DNA from: an uncultured Lachnospiraceae bacterium
GTDB taxonomy: Bacteria; Bacillota; Clostridia; Lachnospirales; Lachnospiraceae
NCBI GenBank assembly: GCA_947567595.1
Contig: CANOMQ010000011.1
Coordinates: forward strand, 1-64,000
Length of the DNA stretch: 64,000 nt
Reading direction: 5' to 3'
Shown: positions 19,571 to 28,802 of the stretch, piece by piece
Layout: each line of letters starts with the position of its first letter
Numbering within the stretch: the stretch's first letter is position 1
Made by a program: the position numbers and the translations under genes
The notes under the pieces: generated by a model
The model's input: only the letters and a program-made list of their open reading frames with translations
The model's database searches: none
What the model was told of the DNA's origin: nothing

Positions 19571-19622
19571 AATCTTAATAAAGAGTGTATCATTAATAAC
19601 CGGAAAGTGCAAGAAACTCTTT
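19571..19622. repeat. Right copy of the direct repeat flanking the R-M island
   Basis: Diverged copy of 16867-16917. Just before it, 19525-19551 matches the last 27 bases of the gene at 16340 (25 of 27 identical), so this side carries a shrunken second copy of that locus with nearly all of the gene deleted. Confidence 0.8.
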
Positions 19623-19686
19623 TATTTTCCTTCTTTTTTTGCTATACTGATAAAAGTAAAAAAGAACAACAAAGAAAGGCTTAAAA

Positions 19687-20904
19687 ATGAAGAATAAATT
19701 AATAACAGCATGTCTGATAGGCATGATGGCAATTGGAGTGAGTGCGTGCGGGGATAAAACGGCTGCGGACGGCGGACAGGGCACGCAGGCGGCTACGGAG
19801 GCAGGTACCACTGCACAGACGGAAAATGCCGGTCAGACAGAAAGCGCCAGTCAGACGGAAACAGACGCCGCTCCTTCTCTGCTTGACGCGGAGCGTGTGA
19901 GCGACCGGGAGGATTATGTAGGGCTTGAGGATTTGGACATTGACGCGTATGTCACGCTCAATGACTACAAAAACATGAAGGTTTCCGTCTACAAGCCAGA
20001 GCCGACAGATGAGGATATTGAGCAGTATATCAACAGCCAGCTTTTGAACGGATATATCACGGACCGCGCGGTGCAAAACGGCGACGTTGCGAACATTGAT
20101 TATGAGGGCAAGAAGGACGGTGTGGCGTTTGCGGGCGGGACGGACAAGGGGTATGACCTTGCCATTGGTTCCGGCTCGTTTATTCCGGGCTTTGAGGAAC
20201 AGCTTGTCGGGGTCATGCCGGGGGAGACGGTTGATTTGGACTTGACCTTTCCCGAGAATTATCCGGAGCCTACGCTTGCGGGGCAGCCGGTGGTGTTTAC
20301 GGTGACGGTGAACGGGATTGCCGAGACGATGGAGTATGATAAGATAACGGACGCGGACCTGGCAAGGCTTGGTCTATCGTATGAAAATAAGGAAGCGCTT
20401 TGGGAGGCGGGAAAGACTGCGGTGGAACAGAGTGCGCAGCAGAGCTTTTATGCTTCCAAAACGAGTGCGATTTTAAATCAGATTATGAGTGAGAGTACCA
20501 TAAAATCCACTCCCGAGTATCTTGTGGAGGAGCAGATGCAGGGGATTGAGACGTATATGGATTTGCTGTCACAAAAGCAGGTTGGCATGAATTTTGAGCA
20601 GTACTTGAATGATGTGGAGCAGAAATCACTTGCGGAGTTTGAGGCGGAAATCCGTCCCGACTGTGAGACGACCGTGAAGCAGTATTTAATTTCGGAGGCG
20701 CTTGCAAGGGCGGAAAACATTGAAATTACGGACGAACTCATTCAGGAATACGCGCAGAAGGACATTGCGGGGTATGATGGTTATACAGTGGATACGTATC
20801 TTGATGAGGTCGGGTATACCACGTATCGAATGTTTGTTCTGCAAGAGGAGCTTGTGAAACGGTTGAACGAGATTATCACGGTGGAGGAGACATCAGAGCC
20901 GTAA
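19687..20904 (+). CDS. Surface lipoprotein peptidyl-prolyl isomerase (FKBP domain, trigger-factor-like)
   Basis: 405 residues. The signal peptide ends in a lipobox (GVSAC, Cys near 21), followed by a Thr/Gln/Glu-rich linker to about residue 75. An FKBP-type prolyl isomerase domain (about 130-220) is marked by NGDVANIDYEGKKDG, GSGSFIPGFEEQLVGVMPGE and FPENYP, and the remaining helical region resembles the trigger-factor C-terminal chaperone arms. So it looks like a trigger factor relocated to the outer face of the membrane, a plausible foldase for secreted proteins. The next gene, a secreted cell-wall hydrolase 24 bases downstream, is a natural client. The cytoplasmic trigger factor would be encoded elsewhere. 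Confidence 0.85.
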   Translation: MKNKLITACLIGMMAIGVSACGDKTAADGGQGTQAATEAGTTAQTENAGQTESASQTETDAAPSLLDAERVSDREDYVGLEDLDIDAYVTLNDYKNMKVSVYKPEPTDEDIEQYINSQLLNGYITDRAVQNGDVANIDYEGKKDGVAFAGGTDKGYDLAIGSGSFIPGFEEQLVGVMPGETVDLDLTFPENYPEPTLAGQPVVFTVTVNGIAETMEYDKITDADLARLGLSYENKEALWEAGKTAVEQSAQQSFYASKTSAILNQIMSESTIKSTPEYLVEEQMQGIETYMDLLSQKQVGMNFEQYLNDVEQKSLAEFEAEIRPDCETTVKQYLISEALARAENIEITDELIQEYAQKDIAGYDGYTVDTYLDEVGYTTYRMFVLQEELVKRLNEIITVEETSEP

Positions 20905-20928
20905 GGATAAAAAGGGGTTGCGTATAAA

Positions 20929-22194
20929 ATGCGGAAGAAGAAGGGGTTAAGACGCTTTTTTGCTGCGCTGCTGTGTGCGGCGGCGCTTGTGGGAGGCATG
21001 AATGGCGGTATCGGGCGCGAGTTGCAGGTACAGGCGACGAAGAAGGACGATTTGAAGAAGCAGAACGAGCAGGACGAGCAGAATTTGGACGATCTTGAGG
21101 ATCAGGCAAATGAGCTTTCGGACGAGAAGGAAGGAATTGACAGCGAAATTGCGGCTTTGAGCAACGAAATCGCGGAGATTATGGCAAGTATCAGCCTTCT
21201 TGAGGAGGAAATCGAGGTCAAAAAGGCGGAAATTGAGCAGGCGAAGCTTGACCTTGAGGAGGCAATCAGGGTGGAGCGCGCCCAGTATGAGGCGATGAAG
21301 GTGCGGATTAAGGAAATGTACGAGAGCGGGGACAGCACGTACCTTGATATTTTATTTAGCGCGACTACGATGGAAAGCCTTCTGAACAAAGCCGATTACG
21401 TGGAAAAGCTGCATGAGTATGACCGCAAAATGTTTGCCAATTATCAGGCGGCAAGGCAGAATGTGGAGCTTTTGAAGGAAGAGCTTGAAATTGAGGAATC
21501 GGAGCTTGAGGCGGCGCAGGAAGGGCTTGAGGAGGAAATGGCAAGCGTGGAGGTTGCGCGCGCGGAGCTTGAGGAAATCAGCGCCGATTACGCAATGCAG
21601 ATTAGCAAGGCGAAGCAGCAGGCGGAGGTTTACAAGACGCAGATTAAGCAGCGGAATGCGCAGATTAAGCAGATTGAGGAAGAGGAGCGCAGGGCAGCGG
21701 AAGAGGCAGCAAGGAAAAAGGCGGAGGAAGAGGCGCGCAAAAAGAAAAATAACAGTAGTAATGGAAACGGGAACAATTCCAATGCAAATACCGCAAAGCC
21801 GACAGGAAAGGCGACCGTCAATAAGGACGAAATCATGGCGGCGAACGGCAGCGCGAAGGGAAAAGAGATTGCGGTGTATGCGTGCGGCTTTGTCGGAAAC
21901 CCGTATGTGGCGGGCGGAACGAGCCTGACAAACGGCGCGGACTGCTCGGGCTTTACGCAGTCGGTGTACAAGCAGTTTGGCTATAGTCTTCCGAGAAGCT
22001 CAACGACGCAGCGTACGGCAGGGACGCAGGTCAGCTACGGCGAGGCGCAGCCGGGTGACATCATCTGTTATCCGGGGCATGTGGCGATTTATATCGGAAA
22101 CGGGAAAATCGTTCACGCAAGCTCGGCAAAGACCGGAATTAAAATCAGCAACGCCCTTTACCGCGAGATTATTTGTGTCAGAAGAATTGTGTAA
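20929..22194 (+). CDS. Secreted coiled-coil NlpC/P60 peptidoglycan hydrolase (CwlO-like)
   Basis: 421 residues: a signal peptide (RRFFAALLCAAALVGG, cleavage near 37), then about 200 residues of Glu/Lys-rich coiled coil, a low-complexity Asn/Gly/Lys linker (about 265-290), and a C-terminal NlpC/P60 domain with the catalytic cysteine in ADCSGFTQ and the histidine in GHVAIYIGNG. Such proteins cut gamma-D-Glu-diaminopimelate bonds in peptidoglycan; the coiled coil in CwlO binds the FtsEX regulator, and a similar role is inferred. No terminator lies between it and the upstream foldase gene. Confidence 0.9.
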   Translation: MRKKKGLRRFFAALLCAAALVGGMNGGIGRELQVQATKKDDLKKQNEQDEQNLDDLEDQANELSDEKEGIDSEIAALSNEIAEIMASISLLEEEIEVKKAEIEQAKLDLEEAIRVERAQYEAMKVRIKEMYESGDSTYLDILFSATTMESLLNKADYVEKLHEYDRKMFANYQAARQNVELLKEELEIEESELEAAQEGLEEEMASVEVARAELEEISADYAMQISKAKQQAEVYKTQIKQRNAQIKQIEEEERRAAEEAARKKAEEEARKKKNNSSNGNGNNSNANTAKPTGKATVNKDEIMAANGSAKGKEIAVYACGFVGNPYVAGGTSLTNGADCSGFTQSVYKQFGYSLPRSSTTQRTAGTQVSYGEAQPGDIICYPGHVAIYIGNGKIVHASSAKTGIKISNALYREIICVRRIV

Positions 22195-22220
22195 AAATTT
22201 TCAGTTTTTTATTCCATTTT

Positions 22221-22249
22221 TTGCAAAAACAGTGTACAATTATTATAGT
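22221..22249 (+). promoter_or_regulatory. Promoter of the GGDEF gene
   Basis: TTGCAA (22221-22226), 17-bp spacer, TATAGT (22244-22249). Confidence 0.5.
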
Positions 22250-22335
22250 AATATCGTGTTGTAAAAAACCGTTGAACAGGTACATTTTTATGGGGGACAG
22301 GCATTTTAGGGGAATGCGTGTTATAGGGAAAACGA

Positions 22336-24108
22336 ATGGAAAAGGCAAATATTACAGAGTACAAAACAGCGCCCGGGGCGTACATTGTTTATTATGGAAG
22401 GGCGACGATTAAAAATGATTATGAGTTTGTAAACGGAGACGAGGCGTTTTACCATTTTATCGGGAAAAATTCCGGCTATTCTTTGCTCGATTTGCTGCAC
22501 CCTGATGATAAGGAGGATTTTAAATCCGTGGCAGGCGAGCTTGACAAGGGGCGTCAGTGCACGATTGTGCGCATGAAGGACGCGGAGGACAACTACAGGC
22601 TGTTATACCTTGAGATTGAACTCAACGGCAGGCTGTATGGCGATTTTAAGTCCTTTAATTTAGAGTTTTCGAATTTTATGGAGCTTAAAGACCGTTATGT
22701 GAAATACTTGGAGCTTGTGAAGAAATACCGCGAGTTTATGGGACTTTCCGAAAATATGTTCTTCGAGTATAACTACAATACGGACGAGATTAATATTTAC
22801 AGGTATGTCAATGTGAAGAGCATTCCCGTATTGAAAAAGAAGCTGGGCGACATCAAGAAGGAGGGCTTTGTCTCCGGCGAATTTGAAATGTTCTGTGATT
22901 TTGTGAAACGGGGTGTTGACCGTTTTAATTCGGAATTTGAGGCGGCTCTTCTGATAAAGGATACGCAGGGGCGGTTTGCAATCAGAGGGTGCACCCTGTA
23001 TGATAATGGAAAGCGGATTATGACGGTGGGGCTGATTATGCATGTTGGCGGTAAGAGCGAGAAGAAGAGCTATTACCTGTCCGACAATGCGTTTGACCCG
23101 GGCACGGGGCTTTACAATAAGAGGGCAATCCACGAATATGCGATGGAAAAGACGCAGGAGGGAAAAGCGCTGTACCTTGCCATGATGGACGTGGACGATT
23201 TCAAGAAGGTCAACGACAGCTTCGGGCATATGTTCGGTGACGAGGTGCTTTCGAAGGTTTCGGAGATTATGCGTGCGGTGATTGACTCGCGCGGCATGGT
23301 GGGACGCTTTGGCGGCGACGAGTTTATGCTGGTGCTCGACGGCGTTTCGAGTGAGGAGGAGCTGCGGCGCATTTTCAAGACGATTTCCAAGAATATCCAG
23401 TGGGAATATCAGGATATTAAGGATACGATGGCGATTACCACCTCATGCGGCGTGGCGAAATTCCCGGACGACGCGGCGAATTTTGAGGATTTGTTTAAAA
23501 AGGCGGACAAGGCGCTTTACGTGGCAAAGGCGAAGGGCAAGAACCGCTATATTATTTATGACGAGGCAAAGCACGGCGCGGTTGAGGACGCGGCAATTTC
23601 GGAGCGCAGCATTGGGATTAAAGCGATTGCGAGCGATGACAAGAAGGCGGCGGTGATGTCGGACTGTGTGCTTATGCTCAACACGAACGGGTTTGCGGCA
23701 TTTGATGGGGTGATGGAGAAGCTGCGCAGCTATCTTGACATTGACGGGATTGCGGTGTATGCGGGCAGCGACCTTCATCGGGTGAGCATGTCGGGGCGGT
23801 ATATTAATCCGATTGAGACGTTTGCATGTATCTGCAGCGAGAACAGTCAGAAGCAGTTTGACAGGCGTGGTGTGCGTGTGGAGAAAAATTTCGGCAAGCT
23901 GGAAATGCAGCAGCCGGAAATGTACCAGCTTTATATGCGGCAGGAAAATAAGGAATTTGTGCAGTGCGTCGCGCGGCGCGATGATGAAATCTGTGCGGTG
24001 GTTTCCTTTGATTATTTTAACAGGGCGCCAAAAATCGGCGTGGTAGATTTGGGCTTTATCACGATTGTCGGCAGGCTGATGGCGGAAATTGCAAGCGGTT
24101 TAGAGTAA
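22336..24108 (+). CDS. Diguanylate cyclase (GGDEF) with N-terminal PAS-like domain
   Basis: 590 residues, no membrane segment. The N-terminal 110 residues look PAS-like (YEFVNGDEAFYHFIGKN, LLHPDDKEDF). The central cyclase domain (about 255-415) opens with PGTGLYNKRAI and carries the active-site GGDEF at 326-330, with an intact metal-binding DVDDFKKVNDSFGH, so c-di-GMP synthesis from GTP is expected. The last 150 residues form an unassigned, possibly GAF-like domain. No RxxD inhibitory site was noted just before GGDEF. A hairpin with the stop codon in its loop ends the gene. The start at 22336 follows AGGGAAAAC. Confidence 0.88.
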   Translation: MEKANITEYKTAPGAYIVYYGRATIKNDYEFVNGDEAFYHFIGKNSGYSLLDLLHPDDKEDFKSVAGELDKGRQCTIVRMKDAEDNYRLLYLEIELNGRLYGDFKSFNLEFSNFMELKDRYVKYLELVKKYREFMGLSENMFFEYNYNTDEINIYRYVNVKSIPVLKKKLGDIKKEGFVSGEFEMFCDFVKRGVDRFNSEFEAALLIKDTQGRFAIRGCTLYDNGKRIMTVGLIMHVGGKSEKKSYYLSDNAFDPGTGLYNKRAIHEYAMEKTQEGKALYLAMMDVDDFKKVNDSFGHMFGDEVLSKVSEIMRAVIDSRGMVGRFGGDEFMLVLDGVSSEEELRRIFKTISKNIQWEYQDIKDTMAITTSCGVAKFPDDAANFEDLFKKADKALYVAKAKGKNRYIIYDEAKHGAVEDAAISERSIGIKAIASDDKKAAVMSDCVLMLNTNGFAAFDGVMEKLRSYLDIDGIAVYAGSDLHRVSMSGRYINPIETFACICSENSQKQFDRRGVRVEKNFGKLEMQQPEMYQLYMRQENKEFVQCVARRDDEICAVVSFDYFNRAPKIGVVDLGFITIVGRLMAEIASGLE

Positions 24109-24120
24109 TCTAAACCGTTT
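24093..24120 (+). terminator. Hairpin enclosing the GGDEF-gene stop codon
   Basis: A 9-bp perfect stem CGGTTTAGA/TCTAAACCG (24096-24104, 24109-24117), extendable to 12 bp with one G-U, has a 4-base loop GTAA that holds most of the TAA stop (24106-24108). The T tract is weak (TTTGT), so it may be a partial terminator before dnaE. Confidence 0.5.
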
Positions 24121-24155
24121 GTACATTCATTAAGACGAAACGGAGCGTAGGAAGA

Positions 24156-27100
24156 ATGGCATTTACGCATTTACACGTCCACACGGAGTACAGTCTGTTG
24201 GACGGTTCCAATAAGATTAAGGAGTATGTCAAGCGGATTAAGGAGCTTGGCATGGACAGCGGCGCGATTACGGACCACGGCGTCATGTATGGCGTGATTG
24301 ATTTTTATAAGGAAGCGCGGGCGAACGGGATTAAGCCCATTCTGGGCTGTGAGGTCTATGTGGCGCCCAATTCGCGGTTTGACAAGGAGCTGACAGGTGG
24401 TGAGGACAGGTATCACCACCTTGTTTTGCTTGCGGAAAATAACACGGGTTATGCAAACCTGATGAAGATTGTGAGCATCGGATTTACGGAGGGCTATTAC
24501 TATAAACCGCGTGTTGACATGGAGGTTCTGAACAAGTACCACGAGGGCATTATCGCGCTTTCCGCCTGTCTTGCGGGTGAGGTGCCGCGGCTGATTTCCA
24601 AGGGGCTGTTTGAGGAGGCAAAAAAGTGTGTTCAGAAATACCTTGACTGCTTCGGGCGGGGCAACTACTTTTTGGAGCTGCAAGACCACGGCATTCCCGA
24701 GCAAAAAACGGTGAATGCGGCGTTAATCCGTATCAGCAAGGAGATGGACGTTCCGTTAGTGGCAACGAACGACATTCACTATACGTACGCGGAGGACGAG
24801 AAGTCGCATGACATTCTCCTCTGTATCCAAACGGCGAAAAAGGTGTCGGACACGGACAGAATGCGCTATGACGGCGGGCAGTATTATGTAAAAAGCGAGA
24901 TGGAAATGCGCGGGCTGTTCCCGTATGCGCAGGAGGCAGTGACGAATACGGCGCTGATTGCGGAGCGGTGCAATGTGGAGATTGAGTTTGGCGTGACGAA
25001 GCTGCCCAAATTTGACGTGCCAACGGGCTATGATTCGTGGTCGTACCTGAATAAAATCTGCTATGACGGCTTAAAGGAGCGTTACCCTGACGACGACGGG
25101 ACGCTTGTGAAAAAGCTGGAATATGAGCTGAATGTCATCAGGGATATGGGCTATGTGGACTACTTCCTGATTGTGTGGGATTTTATCAACTGGTCACGGG
25201 AGAACGGTATCCCGGTTGGACCGGGGCGTGGCAGCGCGGCGGGCTCGATTGTCTCGTACTGCCTTCATATCACGAACATTGACCCAATCCGCTACGGGCT
25301 GCTGTTTGAACGGTTTTTAAATCCCGAGCGTATTTCCATGCCGGATATTGATATTGACTTTTGCTATGAGCGCAGGCAGGAGGTTATTGACTATGTAAGT
25401 CAAAAATACGGCGCGGACAAGGTGGTGCAGATTGTAACGTTCGGTACGATGGCGGCAAAGGGCGTTATCCGCGATGTGGGGCGCGCTTTGGATTTGCCGT
25501 ATAATTTCTGTGACAGCATTGCGAAAATGATACCAAACGAGCTCAATATCACGATTGCGCGCGCATTGGAGATTAATCCGGAATTTCGGGAATTATATAA
25601 GAGTGACGAGCAGGTGCACTATCTGATTGATATGTGCAAACGACTGGAAGGTCTGCCGCGCCACACGTCCATGCACGCGGCGGGCGTCGTGATTTGTCAA
25701 AGACCTGCGGACGAGCTTGTGCCGCTCTCAAGAGGCAGCGACGGTTCGATAACGACGCAGTTCCCGATGACGACGATTGAGGAGCTGGGACTGCTTAAAA
25801 TGGATTTTCTCGGCTTGCGGACGCTGACGGTGATTAAAAATGCAGTGGACAATGTGGAAAAAACCACGGGAAAATTGATTGATGTGGATAAAATCGATTA
25901 TGACGATAAAAAGGTGCTTGCGTCGCTTGGCACGGGAAAGACGGACGGCGTGTTCCAGTTGGAAAGTCAGGGCATGAAAAACTTTATGAAGGAGCTAAAG
26001 CCGCAAAGTCTTGAGGACGTGATTGCGGGCATTTCGCTCTACCGTCCGGGACCGATGGAGTTTATCCCGGCGTATATCCGCGGCAAGAACAACCATGCGG
26101 CGGTGACGTACGCCTGCCCGCAGCTAGAGCCCATTCTTGCGCCGACCTATGGCTGTATTGTGTATCAGGAGCAGGTAATGCAGATTGTGCGCGATTTGGG
26201 CGGGTATACGATGGGGCGAAGCGACCTTGTGCGCCGTGCGATGAGCAAGAAAAAGGCGTCCGTGATGGAGCAGGAGCGGGCAAATTTCGTGCACGGGAAC
26301 GAGGCGGAGCACGTGCCGGGCTGCGTGGCAAACGGGATTTCCGAGCAGGTAGCAGACCACATTTACGATACGATGACGGACTTTGCGAAGTATGCGTTTA
26401 ATAAGTCCCACGCGGCTTGTTATGCGGTGGTTGCATATCAGACGGCATACTTGAAATACTATTATCCAGTGGAGTTTATGGCGGCGCTTTTGACGTCCGT
26501 GATTGACAATTCGTCAAAGGTTTCGGAATATATCATGGTGTGCCGTAGCATGGGTATCCAAATACTTCCGCCGGACATCAATGAGGGTGAAGCAGGATTT
26601 TCCGTGTCAAACGGGGCAATCCGCTATGCGCTCACGGCGATTAAGAACGTCGGCAGACCGATTATCGGCGCGATTGTGGAGGAGCGCAGGGCGCATGGAA
26701 ATTACCAAAGCCTGAAGGATTTTATTGAGCGCACACAGGGCAGCGATGTGAACAAACGTGCGATAGAGAATTTTATCAAGGCGGGTGCGTTTGACAGCTT
26801 CGGCGCGACGAGGAAGCAGCATATGAGCGTGTATGTGCAGATTTTGGACGACATTACGCACAACAAGCGCGGAACGATGGCGGGGCAGATGTCGCTGCTG
26901 GACATTGTTTCGGACGAGCAGCGGGAGGAGCTTGAGATTAAAATGCCAGACGTTGGCGAGTACGAGAAGGAGCTTTTGCTAAGCTTTGAGAAGGAAGTGC
27001 TCGGCTTTTACGTCAGCGGACACCCCATGCAGGAGTATCAGGCGCTTTGGGAGAAAAAAATCACCGCGAAAACGTCGGATTTTTATCTTGACGAGGAGAC

Positions 27101-27608
27101 GAATGCCGTGCATTTGCTTGACAATGCGAAGGTCGTGATTGGCGGAATGATTGCGGACAAAAAGATTAAGTATACGAAGAATGATAAAATCATGGCGTTC
27201 CTTACCCTCGAGGATTTGGTGGGGAGCGTGGAGGTCATTGTGTTTCCGAATGCCTACGAGAAGTTTTCGCCGAAGCTGATGGAGGAAAACAAGGTATTTA
27301 TCGAGGGCAGGGTGAGCGTAGAGGAGGAGCGCGACGGGAAGCTCATTTGCGAGAATGTCACGTCGTTTAGCGAAATCCCGAGAAAGGTGTGGATAAAGTT
27401 CCCAAACCTTGACAACTATGTGGAAAAGGAGCCTGTGCTGTTCGACGCGATTTATGCCTCGGAGGGGAATGACAACGTGGTTATTTATATAGAAGAAACG
27501 CGTCAGAAAAAGACGCTGCCGCCGAACAAAAACATTCAGGCGGACAGCGAGCTTTTGGACAGGCTGCGGGCACTTTTTGGCGAGGAGAATGTGAAGGTGG
27601 TATGCTGA
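24156..27608 (+). CDS. dnaE: DNA polymerase III alpha subunit DnaE
   Basis: C-family replicative polymerase of 1150 residues. The PHP domain opens with HLHVHTEYSLLDG and keeps TDHGVMYG; the palm catalytic aspartates are in PDIDIDFCYE (about residue 393-402) with PGRGSAAGS before it; a helix-hairpin-helix region and an OB fold (MIADKKIKYTKNDKIMAFLTLED, about 1005-1027) occupy the C-terminal part. This is the DnaE1-type layout; Bacillota usually also have PolC, so a lagging-strand or lesion role is expected from knowledge of the group. It begins 47 bases after the GGDEF gene, with GGAGCGTAGGA ahead of the ATG. Confidence 0.96.
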   Translation: MAFTHLHVHTEYSLLDGSNKIKEYVKRIKELGMDSGAITDHGVMYGVIDFYKEARANGIKPILGCEVYVAPNSRFDKELTGGEDRYHHLVLLAENNTGYANLMKIVSIGFTEGYYYKPRVDMEVLNKYHEGIIALSACLAGEVPRLISKGLFEEAKKCVQKYLDCFGRGNYFLELQDHGIPEQKTVNAALIRISKEMDVPLVATNDIHYTYAEDEKSHDILLCIQTAKKVSDTDRMRYDGGQYYVKSEMEMRGLFPYAQEAVTNTALIAERCNVEIEFGVTKLPKFDVPTGYDSWSYLNKICYDGLKERYPDDDGTLVKKLEYELNVIRDMGYVDYFLIVWDFINWSRENGIPVGPGRGSAAGSIVSYCLHITNIDPIRYGLLFERFLNPERISMPDIDIDFCYERRQEVIDYVSQKYGADKVVQIVTFGTMAAKGVIRDVGRALDLPYNFCDSIAKMIPNELNITIARALEINPEFRELYKSDEQVHYLIDMCKRLEGLPRHTSMHAAGVVICQRPADELVPLSRGSDGSITTQFPMTTIEELGLLKMDFLGLRTLTVIKNAVDNVEKTTGKLIDVDKIDYDDKKVLASLGTGKTDGVFQLESQGMKNFMKELKPQSLEDVIAGISLYRPGPMEFIPAYIRGKNNHAAVTYACPQLEPILAPTYGCIVYQEQVMQIVRDLGGYTMGRSDLVRRAMSKKKASVMEQERANFVHGNEAEHVPGCVANGISEQVADHIYDTMTDFAKYAFNKSHAACYAVVAYQTAYLKYYYPVEFMAALLTSVIDNSSKVSEYIMVCRSMGIQILPPDINEGEAGFSVSNGAIRYALTAIKNVGRPIIGAIVEERRAHGNYQSLKDFIERTQGSDVNKRAIENFIKAGAFDSFGATRKQHMSVYVQILDDITHNKRGTMAGQMSLLDIVSDEQREELEIKMPDVGEYEKELLLSFEKEVLGFYVSGHPMQEYQALWEKKITAKTSDFYLDEETNAVHLLDNAKVVIGGMIADKKIKYTKNDKIMAFLTLEDLVGSVEVIVFPNAYEKFSPKLMEENKVFIEGRVSVEEERDGKLICENVTSFSEIPRKVWIKFPNLDNYVEKEPVLFDAIYASEGNDNVVIYIEETRQKKTLPPNKNIQADSELLDRLRALFGEENVKVVC

Positions 27609-27668
27609 CGCATGGGGGCTGAATGGAAGCTAACTGATAAAATTTTCACAATTTTTTCGCAACTTCTA

Positions 27669-27697
27669 TTGTATTCTTGCCAAAAAAAGGGTAAAAT
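27669..27697 (+). promoter_or_regulatory. pfkA promoter
   Basis: TTGTAT (27669-27674), 17-bp spacer, TAAAAT (27692-27697). Confidence 0.5.
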
Positions 27698-27740
27698 GAA
27701 CATGGTTTGATGAATGCGAACTGAGTAGGAGGTATGGAAC

Positions 27741-28715
27741 ATGGCGAATCAGGTGAAAACAATCGGTGTATTGACAAGCGGCGGTGACGCACCCGGAATG
27801 AATGCGGCAATCCGCGCGGTTGTGCGAAAGGCGCTTACGAATGGCATGAAGGTAAAGGGAATTAAGCGCGGTTATCTTGGTATTTTAAATGAAGAAATTG
27901 TTGATATGGAGGCTTACAGTGTAGCGGATATTATTCACACGGGCGGTACGATTTTGGGTACGGCGCGCTGTCCGGAGTTCAGTCAGTTGGACGTTCAGGC
28001 GCAGGCAGCGGATTTGTGCCGCAAGAATGGGATTGACGGTCTTGTGGTCATCGGCGGCGACGGCTCGTACAGAGGGGCGCAGGCGCTTGCAAGACAGGGT
28101 ATCAATACGGTGGGTGTTCCCGGAACGATTGACCTTGACATTGCCTGTACGGAGTACACGATTGGTTTTGATACGGCGATTAACACGGCGATGGAGGCGA
28201 TTGATAAAGTAAGGGATACCTCTTCCTCACATGAGCGCTGCTCGATTATCGAGGTTATGGGAAGAAACGCGGGCTACATCGCACTTTGGACAGGCGTGGC
28301 AAATGGTGCGGAGGACATTCTGCTTCCTGAGAAATATACGTTTGACGAGCAGGAGCTGATTAACAATATCGTGCGCAGCCGTAAAAAGGGAAAGAAGCAC
28401 CATATCGTGGTCAATGCGGAGGGTATCGGGCATTCGACCTCGATGGCAAAGCGTATTGAGGCGGCGACGGGCATTGAGACAAGGGCGACGATTTTGGGTT
28501 ATCTGCAGCGCGGCGGACATCCGACGTGTAAAGACCGTTTCTATGCGTCCATCATGGGTGCGTATGCTTCGGACTTGCTTGCGGAAGGAAAATCGAACAG
28601 GGTTGTCGCATATACGCACGGGAAGTTTGTTGATTATGATATTGAGGAAGCCCTGAACATGAAAAAAGGCATTGATGATTATCAGTATGAGGTCTGCAGA
28701 AAGCTTTCAAGATAG
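27741..28715 (+). CDS. pfkA: ATP-dependent 6-phosphofructokinase
   Basis: Phosphorylates fructose 6-phosphate in glycolysis. 324 residues, the bacterial length. GVLTSGGDAPGMNAAIR forms the ATP-binding start, GGDGSYRGA the phosphate loop that favours ATP (Gly-Asp-Gly), and GTIDLDI the catalytic region: the base Asp is kept, but the residue after it is Leu where Escherichia coli has Asn (TIDND). I recall this variant as common in Clostridia. MGRNAGYIAL and the GHST-to-allosteric C-terminal half are normal. AGGAGG precedes the ATG, and a terminator follows. Confidence 0.95.
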   Translation: MANQVKTIGVLTSGGDAPGMNAAIRAVVRKALTNGMKVKGIKRGYLGILNEEIVDMEAYSVADIIHTGGTILGTARCPEFSQLDVQAQAADLCRKNGIDGLVVIGGDGSYRGAQALARQGINTVGVPGTIDLDIACTEYTIGFDTAINTAMEAIDKVRDTSSSHERCSIIEVMGRNAGYIALWTGVANGAEDILLPEKYTFDEQELINNIVRSRKKGKKHHIVVNAEGIGHSTSMAKRIEAATGIETRATILGYLQRGGHPTCKDRFYASIMGAYASDLLAEGKSNRVVAYTHGKFVDYDIEEALNMKKGIDDYQYEVCRKLSR

Positions 28716-28727
28716 GGATAAAATGAT

Positions 28728-28767
28728 ACAATCCGGAAGTGGCGAATGGACATTTCCGGATTGTTTG
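28728..28767 (+). terminator. Intrinsic terminator after pfkA
   Basis: 11-bp perfect stem ACAATCCGGAA (28728-28738) with TTCCGGATTGT (28754-28764), then TTG; short T tract but strong stem. Confidence 0.7.
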
Positions 28768-28802
28768 TATATAATAGGAAAAAATCAGAGGGAATTTATA
28801 TC

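Noticed and set aside
28000-28200. Leu instead of Asn in the phosphofructokinase active-site motif as a sign of altered cofactor
   Set aside because: The ATP-type GGDGS loop is present and the variant is, as far as I recall, common in Clostridia.
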